Shown here one piece after another: positions 15,806 to 21,816 of a stretch of DNA of 21,816 nucleotides. The position numbers and the translations under genes were made by a program. Source of the DNA: JBGPGW01 sp041484095 (GTDB taxonomy: Bacteria > Pseudomonadota > Alphaproteobacteria > CADEGL01). The stretch is taken from assembly GCA_041484095.1 (NCBI GenBank), contig JBGPGW010000021.1, positions 1 to 21,816 on the forward strand, written 5' to 3'. The notes under the pieces are model-generated. The model saw only the letters and a list, made by a program, of their open reading frames with translations. It did not search any database and had not been told where the DNA came from. Each line of letters opens with the position of its first letter. Position 1 is the first letter of the stretch.

Positions 15806-15842
15806 TAGTTTCTATATAGTATGTTGAAGAATGACACATTCC
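15806..15842. promoter_or_regulatory. AT-rich island in the NDUFA9-like / tRNA-Leu intergenic region
   Basis: In an otherwise GC-rich 143-bp gap this stretch holds TTTCTATATAGTATGTT and similar. It offers TATAGT or TATAGA -10-like hexamers on both strands, so it could carry the promoter of the NDUFA9-like gene on the minus strand. No good -35 pairs with it, so the call rests on base composition. Confidence 0.25.
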
Positions 15843-15852
15843 GAAATGCCCG

Positions 15853-15881
15853 TTGACAGGCGCTGCCGGCCCGCGTACCCA
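15853..15881 (+). promoter_or_regulatory. Candidate promoter of tRNA-Leu
   Basis: A perfect TTGACA (15853-15858) is followed at exactly 17 bp by TACCCA (15876-15881), a poor -10. Initiation near 15888 would fall about 11 nt before the tRNA. The strong -35 and correct distance favour a real promoter; the -10 is the weak point. Confidence 0.45.
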
Positions 15882-15901
15882 GGCCCGGCATCGGCAGCGC
15901 C
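15859..15901. repeat. Perfect 10-bp inverted repeat flanking the tRNA-Leu start
   Basis: GGCGCTGCCG (15859-15868) and CGGCAGCGCC (15892-15901) are exact inverted copies 23 nt apart. The left arm sits in the promoter spacer and the right arm includes the first three bases of the tRNA. It could be an operator or a leader hairpin made by an upstream transcript. Confidence 0.6.
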
Positions 15902-15985
15902 CAGGTGGCGGAATTGGTAGACGCGCAGGTTTCAGGTACCTGTGGGCGCGAGCCCGTGGAAGTTCGAGTCTTCTCCTGGGCACCA
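15899..15985 (+). tRNA. tRNA-Leu, anticodon CAG
   Basis: An 87-nt class II tRNA. The acceptor stem GCCCAGG (15899-15905) pairs perfectly with CCTGGGC (15975-15981), followed by discriminator A and an encoded CCA. The anticodon stem CAGGT/ACCTG closes the loop TTCAGGT, with anticodon CAG at 15933-15935 reading CUG. The long variable arm GGGC-GCGA-GCCC and the T loop TTCGAGT are typical of tRNA-Leu. It is followed 101 nt later by the RNase D gene in the same direction. Confidence 0.97.
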
Positions 15986-16086
15986 TCCTGCTGCCGCGTG
16001 ATCGAGCGTTACGCATTGCCAATAAGCCCGTGCCGTGCGCGCCGCTTGCAGAGGCCGCGCGTCATGCGCTCAACCGTGAGGCCGAT

Positions 16087-16698
16087 ATGACCGCCACCGT
16101 CCATGTCGGCGACCTGCCATCCGGCCTAACCCTCGGGCCGGTCGTCGCGGTCGACTGCGAGACGATGGGGCTTCACCCCCATCGCGATCGTCTTTGCATG
16201 GTGCAGTTGGCGGGCGGGGAAGGTGCCTCGCATCTCGTTCGATTCCCCAAGGGCGCCTACGAAGCCCCTCGATTGAAAGCATTGCTGACGAACCCGGCCG
16301 TCACGAAATTGTTTCACTTCGCCCGATTCGACCTGGCGGTCTTGCGGCAATATCTCGGGGTGCGCTGCGCGCCGGTCTATTGCACAAAGGTCGCCTCGCG
16401 TCTCGCACGCACCTATACCGATCGCCATGGTCTCAAGGATATCTGCAAAGAACTCCTTGGCATCGAAATCTCGAAGCAACAGCAATCCTCCGACTGGGGG
16501 GCCCAGACGTTGAGCGCCGAGCAGATCCAATACGCTGCGGCCGACGTCCTTCATCTGCATGCGCTCCGCGAACGGCTGGACGCGATGCTCGTGCGCGAGG
16601 GCCGCGATCGGTTGGCTCAGGCCTGTTTCGATTTCCTGCCAATCCGGGCCGAACTGGATCTTTCGGGCTGGTCCAGTGAAGACATCTTCGCGCATTGA
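16087..16698 (+). CDS. rnd: Ribonuclease D (short, exonuclease domain only)
   Basis: A 203-residue 3'-5' exoribonuclease of the DEDDy family that trims 3' ends of tRNA precursors and other small RNAs. The metal-binding residues are visible: Asp23 and Glu25 in VAVDCETMGL, Asp82 in FHFARFDLAVL, and Tyr149 and Asp153 in IQYAAADVLHLHAL. E. coli RNase D has about 375 residues with two C-terminal HRDC domains; this one ends after the catalytic domain, the form common in alphaproteobacteria, so it is not a truncation. ATG 16087-16089 has GTGAGG about 6 nt upstream; the open frame extends upstream through the tRNA, which rules out the longer version. It lies downstream of tRNA-Leu and could be expressed by read-through from it. 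Confidence 0.92.
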   Translation: MTATVHVGDLPSGLTLGPVVAVDCETMGLHPHRDRLCMVQLAGGEGASHLVRFPKGAYEAPRLKALLTNPAVTKLFHFARFDLAVLRQYLGVRCAPVYCTKVASRLARTYTDRHGLKDICKELLGIEISKQQQSSDWGAQTLSAEQIQYAAADVLHLHALRERLDAMLVREGRDRLAQACFDFLPIRAELDLSGWSSEDIFAH

Positions 16699-16714
16699 CG
16701 CGAATCACCCCAAT

Positions 16715-16732
16715 CCGGCCTTATTTGGCCGG
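16715..16732. terminator. Hairpin after rnd
   Basis: CCGGCC-TTATTT-GGCCGG is a perfect 6-bp stem (7 with the flanking T-A) with a 6-nt loop, 17 nt after the rnd stop. No T run follows, so it is a hairpin of terminator type with uncertain efficiency. It lies just upstream of the TATAAT of the next promoter candidate and could instead be a protein-binding site. Confidence 0.4.
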
Positions 16733-16749
16733 ACAGTTCTCGATATAAT
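16721..16749 (+). promoter_or_regulatory. Candidate promoter of the kdsD-lpt-rpoN cluster
   Basis: A perfect TATAAT at 16744-16749 stands out in GC-rich DNA, in the 179-bp gap before kdsD. At 17 bp upstream the hexamer is TTATTT, a weak -35 lying in the loop of the preceding hairpin. Initiation near 16756 would leave a leader of about 120 nt that contains three tandem ATTG units (16752-16763). Confidence 0.4.
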
Positions 16750-16877
16750 ACAATTGATTGATTGATGCGCGGCTCTCGAAAGCTGTCCTGGTCGCAAGGA
16801 GCGCCCCGGCCGGGCCCGAAAGGCCGCGATAGACGGCGACCGGCCGCGTGGGTCTCGACAGCACGGATTGCCCAATC

Positions 16878-17861
16878 GTGAAAGCAAAGACAAAACCCAA
16901 GGACATATCCGCCGATTCCGACATTCGTTCGGCCGAGCGCGTCCTGCGCCTGGAGGCGGACGGGCTTCGCGCACTGGCGCGTGCGCTCGATGATTCCTTC
17001 AGGAAGGCGACCGATGTGCTTGCCGCCGTCGAGGGGCGGGTCGTCGTGACCGGCATGGGCAAGAGTGGGCACGTCGCGCGGAAGATCGCGGCGACGCTCT
17101 CGTCCGTCGGCACGCCGGCGTTCTATGTCCATCCGGGTGAGGCCAGTCACGGCGATCTCGGCATGATCACGCGATCGGACGCTCTGCTCGCATTGTCGAG
17201 CTCCGGCGAGACAGCGGAGCTTTCCAATCTGTTGGCCTACACGCGGCGGTTCTCGATTCCGTTGATCGGAATCACGAGGGAAGCGAAGAGCGCGCTCGCC
17301 GAGGCGGCCGATGTCACGCTTCTTCTTCCGCCGAGTCCGGAGGCATGTCCGTTGGGGCTCGCGCCGACGACCAGCACGACGATGATGATGGCGCTCGGCG
17401 ATGCCATGGCCGTCGCCCTGCTCGAGCGCAAAGGCTTCTCGACCGACGACTTCCAGGTCCTCCATCCCGGCGGTCAATTGGGCCGCCAGCTGCTTCGGGT
17501 CGCGGACGTCATGCACACCGGAAACGAGTTGCCGCTCCTCGCGCCGGACGCCGCCATGGCCGATATCCTGCTGACCATGACGGCGAAGCGGTTCGGTTGC
17601 GTCGGCATCGTCGAGAGCGGTCAGCTGATCGGCATCATCACCGACGGCGATCTGCGGCGGCATATGGGCGACGGCCTCCTGGCGCGGAACGCCCGCGAGG
17701 TCATGACGCCGCGCCCGACGACGATTCGCCCTCAGGCCCTGGTGTCCGAGGCGCTCGGCCTCATGAACGCCCGCACGATCACGAACGTCTTCGTCGTCGA
17801 CGCCCATGCCCCTGTCGGCATCCTGCATATTCACGACTGCCTGCGAATCGGCGCCGCTTGA
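16878..17861 (+). CDS. kdsD: Arabinose-5-phosphate isomerase (KdsD/KpsF family)
   Basis: Interconverts ribulose-5-phosphate and arabinose-5-phosphate, the first step of Kdo synthesis for LPS. The SIS domain covers about residues 30-185, with VVVTGMGKSGHVARKIAATLSSVGTPAFYVHPGEASHGDLG (55-95) and ALSSSGETAEL (105-115); LAPTTSTTMMMALGDAMAVALL (161-182) is the family signature. Two CBS domains follow (about 205-265 and 270-325), MHTGNELPLLAPDAAMADIL and MTPRPTTIRPQALVSEALGLM. I prefer GTG 16878 (327 residues, the usual length). GTG 16848 would add 10 residues; neither has a clear ribosome site. The stop is 3 nt before lptC, so the two are translationally linked, consistent with LPS biogenesis. 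Confidence 0.93.
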   Translation: MKAKTKPKDISADSDIRSAERVLRLEADGLRALARALDDSFRKATDVLAAVEGRVVVTGMGKSGHVARKIAATLSSVGTPAFYVHPGEASHGDLGMITRSDALLALSSSGETAELSNLLAYTRRFSIPLIGITREAKSALAEAADVTLLLPPSPEACPLGLAPTTSTTMMMALGDAMAVALLERKGFSTDDFQVLHPGGQLGRQLLRVADVMHTGNELPLLAPDAAMADILLTMTAKRFGCVGIVESGQLIGIITDGDLRRHMGDGLLARNAREVMTPRPTTIRPQALVSEALGLMNARTITNVFVVDAHAPVGILHIHDCLRIGAA

Positions 17862-17864
17862 CCC

Positions 17865-18563
17865 ATGAATGCTGAGGCGACCCCGTCGAGTCCGCCAAAA
17901 GAGCCAGCGCGCCGCACGCTGTTGCAGGACTATGGCCGAACGCGCGCCGCATCCGCCGCCGCGGACAGCGCCCGATCCAATTTGGTGCGAACATTGCGCT
18001 TCGTATTGCCGGTCGTCGCGGCCCTGCTCATCGGCGCGGTGGCGGCCTGGCCGCTCCTGCAGTCACGCATCGGCCGCATCCCGATCGGATTTTCAACTGT
18101 CACCCAGGATGAGATCGACCAGCAGCGAATGATCAATCCTCGCTACGTCGGTGTCGATGATCGCAACCAGCCGTTCACGATCACGGCAGACGCCGCGACA
18201 AGGACCGACGCCAAGAGCAACCTCGTCGAGCTCGACCGGCCTAAGGCCGATATGGCCCTGAAGGATGGCCATTGGGTCGCTCTCACCGCGACCAGCGGAA
18301 CATTTTCACAAGACGCACAGTTGATTCAGCTCGTCGATAACGTGAGCCTCTTTCACGACACGGGCTACGAATTCCACACGCGGATGGCCTATGTCGACGT
18401 CAAGGCCGGCACCGCCTACGGCCAGGATCAGATCGAAGGCCAGGGACCGCTGGGCACGCTCAAGGCGCAGGGATTTCGGATCTTCGACAAGGGCGAGCGC
18501 CTTGTCTTTACCGGCCGCGCCCACATGGTGCTGCAACCACAACGCAAAGACCGCCAGCCGTGA
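17865..18563 (+). CDS. lptC: LPS export protein LptC
   Basis: A bitopic inner-membrane protein that receives LPS from the LptB2FG transporter and passes it to LptA. It has a Ser/Pro/Arg-rich cytoplasmic N-terminus (1-40), one transmembrane helix TLRFVLPVVAALLIGAVAAWPLL (43-65) and a periplasmic beta-jellyroll from about 75. The domain includes MINPRYVGVDDRNQPFTITADAAT (90-112) and VSLFHDTGYEFHTRMAYVDVKAGTAYGQDQIEGQGPLGTLKAQGFRI (159-205), typical LptC/YrbK features. At 232 residues it is longer than E. coli LptC (191), mostly because of the N-terminal tail. The gene starts 3 nt after kdsD and its stop overlaps the lptA start. Identification rests on motif and position. Confidence 0.92.
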   Translation: MNAEATPSSPPKEPARRTLLQDYGRTRAASAAADSARSNLVRTLRFVLPVVAALLIGAVAAWPLLQSRIGRIPIGFSTVTQDEIDQQRMINPRYVGVDDRNQPFTITADAATRTDAKSNLVELDRPKADMALKDGHWVALTATSGTFSQDAQLIQLVDNVSLFHDTGYEFHTRMAYVDVKAGTAYGQDQIEGQGPLGTLKAQGFRIFDKGERLVFTGRAHMVLQPQRKDRQP

Positions 18564-19438
18564 GGATTGATCCAATCCTCCGCCTGGCGTTTACGGCAGT
18601 GCTTCTCACCGCGGCCGCTTCCACCTTCGGTCATCCGAGCCAGGCCGCTCTGGGATTGGGGCCGGGCGGATCGAAATCCGACGAGCCTGTCTCGATCGAA
18701 GCCGAAGACGGAATCGAATGGCAACAGACCAACCAAGTCTATATCGCACGTGGCAACGCACACGCAGCACAGGGCGGTGCGTCGGTTCGCGCCGATACGT
18801 TGACCGCGCACTATCGCAGTGCGAAGTCCGGCGAGACGGAAATTTGGAAGATCGTGGCCGAAGGCAGTGTCCGAATCGAATCGGCGAACGAATGGGCGAC
18901 CGGTGATGTCAGCGTGTACGATGTCGACAAGGGCGTTTTGGTCCTGACAGGCAAGATCGTCCGTTACGAGACGGCCGCGGAAAAGATCAGCGCGCGGCAA
19001 AGCATCGAGTACTGGGACACGCGGCGGCTGGCCGTCGCGCGTGGAAACGCGATCGCGATCAAGGACGGGCGGGAGCTCCGCGGCGACGTGCTGAGCGCCG
19101 AGCTCGAAGAGACGAAAGGCGGCGGGCTCGAGGTCCGGCGTATTCAGGCTTTCGGCAATGTCGAAGTCGCCTCGCAAACCGAGGTCGCACGGGCGGAATA
19201 CGGCGATTACCGCATCGAAACGGGTATCGCTCACCTGCGGGGCTCGGTTAAGATCACGAGGGGCGCTAATCAGCTCAATGGTGATCTCGCAGAAATGAAC
19301 ATGAAGACCGGCGTGAGCAAGCTTCTGGCTCAGCCGCGCGCGCCGGGCGGCAGCAAACGGGTGCAAGGATTGATCATCCCTAAGACAGCGAGTGGGCCTG
19401 CGCCCAACGCGCCGCCAGCGCCAGGCACGAGCCCCTGA
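18560..19438 (+). CDS. lptA: LPS transport periplasmic protein LptA
   Basis: A periplasmic bridge protein that carries LPS between LptC and the outer-membrane LptD. It has a signal peptide (MRIDPILRLAFTAVLLTAAASTFGHPSQAA, cut near residue 29) and an OstA-type beta-jellyroll from about 43 to 256. Repeating turns such as IARGNAHAAQGGASVRADTLTAHY (62-85), VARGNAIAIKDGRELRGDVLSA (159-180) and LRGSVKITRGANQLNGDLAEMN (226-247) mark the repeats. The last 35 residues are Pro/Ala-rich and probably disordered. At 292 residues it is much longer than E. coli LptA (185). It starts with GTG at 18560, overlapping the lptC TGA by 4 nt (GTGA), which implies translational coupling. It ends 3 nt before lptB. 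Confidence 0.92.
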   Translation: MRIDPILRLAFTAVLLTAAASTFGHPSQAALGLGPGGSKSDEPVSIEAEDGIEWQQTNQVYIARGNAHAAQGGASVRADTLTAHYRSAKSGETEIWKIVAEGSVRIESANEWATGDVSVYDVDKGVLVLTGKIVRYETAAEKISARQSIEYWDTRRLAVARGNAIAIKDGRELRGDVLSAELEETKGGGLEVRRIQAFGNVEVASQTEVARAEYGDYRIETGIAHLRGSVKITRGANQLNGDLAEMNMKTGVSKLLAQPRAPGGSKRVQGLIIPKTASGPAPNAPPAPGTSP

Positions 19439-19441
19439 AGC

Positions 19442-20236
19442 ATGGCAGCGCCGACCGACACGCCCGCGACCTCATCCGTGTCCGACATCTCGAGGCCGAG
19501 GCTTGTCGCCGACAACCCCGGCCTCGTGGCCCGAAACCTCGGCAAGCAGTTCAAGAAACGCCCAGTCCTGCGCAACGTCTCTTTGTCGGTCCAGCGCGGC
19601 GAGGCCGTCGGCCTTCTCGGTCCGAACGGGGCCGGCAAGACGACGTGCTTCTACATCATCACGGGTCTCATCAGCCCTGACAGCGGCACCATCAGCGTCG
19701 ACGGCACCGATGTCACCAACTTACCGATGTACCAGCGCGCCCGCCTGGGCATCGGCTATTTGCCGCAGGAGCCGTCGATCTTCCGTGGCCTCACCGTCGA
19801 GGACAATATCCGCGCGGTCCTCGAGATCATCGAGCGCGACCGCGAGCGACGAGAGATTCTACTGGACGATCTTCTCGCGGAGTTCTCGATCACGCATCTT
19901 CGCCGCACACCGTCCCTCGCCTTGTCGGGTGGCGAGCGTCGACGCGTCGAAATCGCACGCGCCCTGGCGTCTCAGCCGAACTTTATCCTCCTGGACGAGC
20001 CCTTGGCCGGCATCGATCCGATCGCCCTTAACGATATCCGAGAGCTGGTATCCCAATTGAAAGACCGGGGGATCGGCGTGCTCATTACCGATCACAACGT
20101 GCGGGAAACCCTGGATATCGTCGATCGCGCGTATATCCTTCACAATGGCACGGTCCTTATGGACGGCGCTCCGTCCGAGATCGTCAGCCATGAAGATGTC
20201 CGCCGCGTTTACCTCGGTGAAAGATTCAGCCTGTAA
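19442..20236 (+). CDS. lptB: LPS export ABC transporter ATP-binding protein LptB
   Basis: The cytoplasmic ATPase that powers LPS extraction from the inner membrane with LptF, LptG and LptC. All ABC motifs are intact: Walker A GPNGAGKTT (60-68), Q-loop YLPQEPSIFRGLTVEDNI (106-123), signature LSGGERRRVEIARAL (161-175), Walker B FILLDEP (181-187) with D-loop AGIDP, and switch His218 in ITDHNVRETL. The C-terminal LHNGTVLMDGAPSEIVSHEDVRRVYLGERFSL is characteristic of LptB. About 25 N-terminal residues (MAAPTDTPATSSVSDISRPRLVADN) precede the usual start and look unstructured; an internal start nearer LVARNLGKQF cannot be excluded. LptF and LptG are not in the window. It sits between lptA and rpoN. 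Confidence 0.96.
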   Translation: MAAPTDTPATSSVSDISRPRLVADNPGLVARNLGKQFKKRPVLRNVSLSVQRGEAVGLLGPNGAGKTTCFYIITGLISPDSGTISVDGTDVTNLPMYQRARLGIGYLPQEPSIFRGLTVEDNIRAVLEIIERDRERREILLDDLLAEFSITHLRRTPSLALSGGERRRVEIARALASQPNFILLDEPLAGIDPIALNDIRELVSQLKDRGIGVLITDHNVRETLDIVDRAYILHNGTVLMDGAPSEIVSHEDVRRVYLGERFSL

Positions 20237-20271
20237 ACAAGGTATGAATTTTCCGAGCAGAAAGCTGGTTG

Positions 20272-21780
20272 ATGGCGCTTAACACGCGATTGGACCTGCG
20301 GCAGACACAGTCGCTGGTCATGACCCCGCAATTGCAGCAGGCGATCAAGCTGCTGCAGATGTCCAATGTGGAGGTCATTCAGTTCGTCGAGGAGGCGCTC
20401 GAGCAGAATCCGCTGCTCGAACGGCCCGAAGGCGAGCGTGAGGCCGAAGGCGAGCCCTCCCCGGCCGGCGAAGCGGCCGAAGCCGCCCTCCCGATGGAGG
20501 ATGTGGGTCTCGCAAAACGCGACGAGGCCCCTCTCGACGTGCCCTACGAGGACCTCTGGACCGAAGACAGCGTGAGCGATGCCGCGATGCCGCCCATGGG
20601 CGATCAGTCGTTCGAGCGAACCGGCAGCGGCTCAACCAGTTTTGACAGCGAAGACAGCATTCTCGAACAGACGCTGAGCCGCGACGTCACGCTGCAGGAC
20701 CACCTTCAAGATCAGCTGTATATGGAGTTGTCCGATCCCGTCGATCGGATGATCGGCCGGCACTTGATCGACATGGTGGATGAGGCCGGCTATCTCACCG
20801 GCGATATCGAGAGCTTGTCGCTTCTGCTGAATTGTCCGGCCGAGCGCATCGAGACCACGCTCGCGCGACTGCGCTCATTCGACCCGCCCGGTGTCTTCGC
20901 CCGCAGTCTCGCCGAATGCCTTGCCCTTCAGCTCAAGGAGCGCGATCGCCTCGACCCGATCATGCAGACTCTTCTCGACAATCTGGACCTTCTTGCGAAG
21001 CACGACATGGCGGCGCTGCGGAAACTTTGCGGCGCGAGCGACGAAGATCTCGTGGAGATGGTCAGCGAGATCAGGGCGCTCAATCCGAAGCCGGGGCTCA
21101 CCTTCGACACGACCGTCGCCCAATCCGTGACCCCCGATGTCCTGATGCGAGCCGACACGAACGGAGGATGGGTTCTCGAATTGAACAGCGAGACCCTGCC
21201 CCGCGTGCTTATCAACACACAATATTATACGCGCCTCAACCGCGGCGCGCGCAACAAGGACGAGAAAACCTACATTACGGAGTGCTTTCAATCCGCCAAC
21301 TGGCTCGTCCGTTCGCTCCACCAGAGGGCCAACACGATCCTCAAGGTCGCCGCGGAGATCGTGCGTCAACAGGACGCCTTCTTCGCGCATGGCGTGCAGT
21401 TTCTGAAGCCCCTCGTGCTTCGGGACATCGCCGAGGCGATCAGCATGCACGAGAGCACCGTCAGTCGCGTGACGACGAACAAGTACATCTCCACGCCGCG
21501 CGGCGTTTACGAGCTGAAGTACTTCTTCACGTCGTCCATCGCGCGCTCCGGCGGCGGCGAATCGCACTCGGCCGAATCGGTCCGTTTTCGAATCCGCATG
21601 CTGATCGACAATGAGAAGGTGGACGATATTCTCTCGGATGACCGCCTCGTCGAAGTGCTGCGGCAGGAGGGCATCGATATCGCGCGCCGGACGGTGGCAA
21701 AGTACCGGGAGTCCATGCGCATTTCGTCATCCGTCCAGCGCCGGCGCGAAAAGATGGCGGCGAAACGCGCCCCCGAGTGA
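20272..21780 (+). CDS. rpoN: RNA polymerase sigma-54 factor
   Basis: Directs RNA polymerase to -24/-12 promoters and needs an AAA+ activator to open them. Region I is the Gln/Leu-rich activator-interacting segment LDLRQTQSLVMTPQLQQAIKLLQMSNVEV (7-35). Region II is an acidic linker (about 52-130). The core-binding domain follows (about 131-330). The helix-turn-helix LRDIAEAISMHESTVSRVTTNKYI (383-406) and the RpoN box ARRTVAKYRE (471-480) read the promoter. The full length of 502 residues is normal. The start is ATG 20272; the TTG directly before it gives one extra residue. It lies 35 nt after lptB, a linkage common in Proteobacteria, and may be read from the lpt promoter. Confidence 0.97.
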   Translation: MALNTRLDLRQTQSLVMTPQLQQAIKLLQMSNVEVIQFVEEALEQNPLLERPEGEREAEGEPSPAGEAAEAALPMEDVGLAKRDEAPLDVPYEDLWTEDSVSDAAMPPMGDQSFERTGSGSTSFDSEDSILEQTLSRDVTLQDHLQDQLYMELSDPVDRMIGRHLIDMVDEAGYLTGDIESLSLLLNCPAERIETTLARLRSFDPPGVFARSLAECLALQLKERDRLDPIMQTLLDNLDLLAKHDMAALRKLCGASDEDLVEMVSEIRALNPKPGLTFDTTVAQSVTPDVLMRADTNGGWVLELNSETLPRVLINTQYYTRLNRGARNKDEKTYITECFQSANWLVRSLHQRANTILKVAAEIVRQQDAFFAHGVQFLKPLVLRDIAEAISMHESTVSRVTTNKYISTPRGVYELKYFFTSSIARSGGGESHSAESVRFRIRMLIDNEKVDDILSDDRLVEVLRQEGIDIARRTVAKYRESMRISSSVQRRREKMAAKRAPE

Positions 21781-21794
21781 CGAATGCCGGGATA

Positions 21795-21800
21795 TTGACA
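21795..21800 (+). promoter_or_regulatory. Possible -35 box at the window edge
   Basis: A perfect TTGACA lies 15 nt after the rpoN stop, and the -10 position falls at or past the end of the window. In many Proteobacteria the next gene is a ribosome hibernation factor (hpf), so a promoter here is plausible. It cannot be completed from this window. Confidence 0.25.
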
Positions 21801-21816
21801 CGCCCAGGCGGCCTTC

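Noticed and set aside
15899..15985. tRNA-Leu as an integration site for a mobile element
   Set aside because: I found no integrase gene and no repeated tRNA 3' end downstream; the neighbours are core genes.

Overview
The window looks like chromosomal DNA of an alphaproteobacterium, probably related to Rhodospirillales. I base this on the high GC content, the gene order kdsD-lptC-lptA-lptB-rpoN, an NDUFA9-type complex I protein, an FzlA-like glutathione-S-transferase-fold protein, and a short RNase D lacking the HRDC domains. I see no phage genes, insertion sequence, CRISPR array or toxin-antitoxin pair. Nearly all of it is conserved core-genome content. The longest stretch without a gene is about 220 bp (13731-13949), so nothing over 300 bp is empty.

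Layout. (1) Positions 1-3146, minus strand: a GT4 glycosyltransferase, then a GT9 (heptosyltransferase-like) glycosyltransferase, then thrS, whose 3' end lies outside the window. (2) 3145-3915, plus strand: an ABHD10-like alpha/beta hydrolase. Its ATG and the ATG of the GT4 gene lie back to back on the same palindromic CATG. (3) 3893-6039, minus strand: an atypical SDR followed by a Rieske oxygenase alpha subunit, whose 3' end overlaps the hydrolase. (4) 6087-6896, plus strand: a secreted or periplasmic TPR protein. (5) 6963-13730, minus strand: gltD-gltB (glutamate synthase) followed by an fzlA-like gene. (6) 13950-14744, plus strand: a UppP/BacA-family membrane protein whose catalytic motif is badly eroded. 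(7) 14760-15755, minus strand: an NDUFA9-like SDR. (8) 15899-16698, plus strand: tRNA-Leu(CAG), then RNase D. (9) 16878-21780, plus strand: kdsD, lptC, lptA, lptB and rpoN, tightly packed (3-nt gap, 4-nt overlap, 3-nt gap, 35-nt gap).

How the genes fit together. kdsD makes the Kdo precursor and LptC, LptA and LptB are parts of the LPS export machine. The two glycosyltransferases plausibly act on LPS core or another surface glycan, and the UppP-like protein belongs to a family that handles undecaprenyl lipid carriers. GltBD supplies glutamate from glutamine and 2-oxoglutarate, and RpoN is the sigma factor used for nitrogen and other regulons. The fzlA-like gene points to coordination of cell division. 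RNase D lies just downstream of a tRNA and trims tRNA 3' ends.

The most unusual items are the UppP-like protein that has lost key catalytic residues, the shared-CATG divergent starts, the perfect 10-bp inverted repeat straddling the tRNA-Leu promoter and 5' end, and a palindrome beside a weak sigma-54-like element upstream of gltD. I did not find a convincing new multi-gene system.
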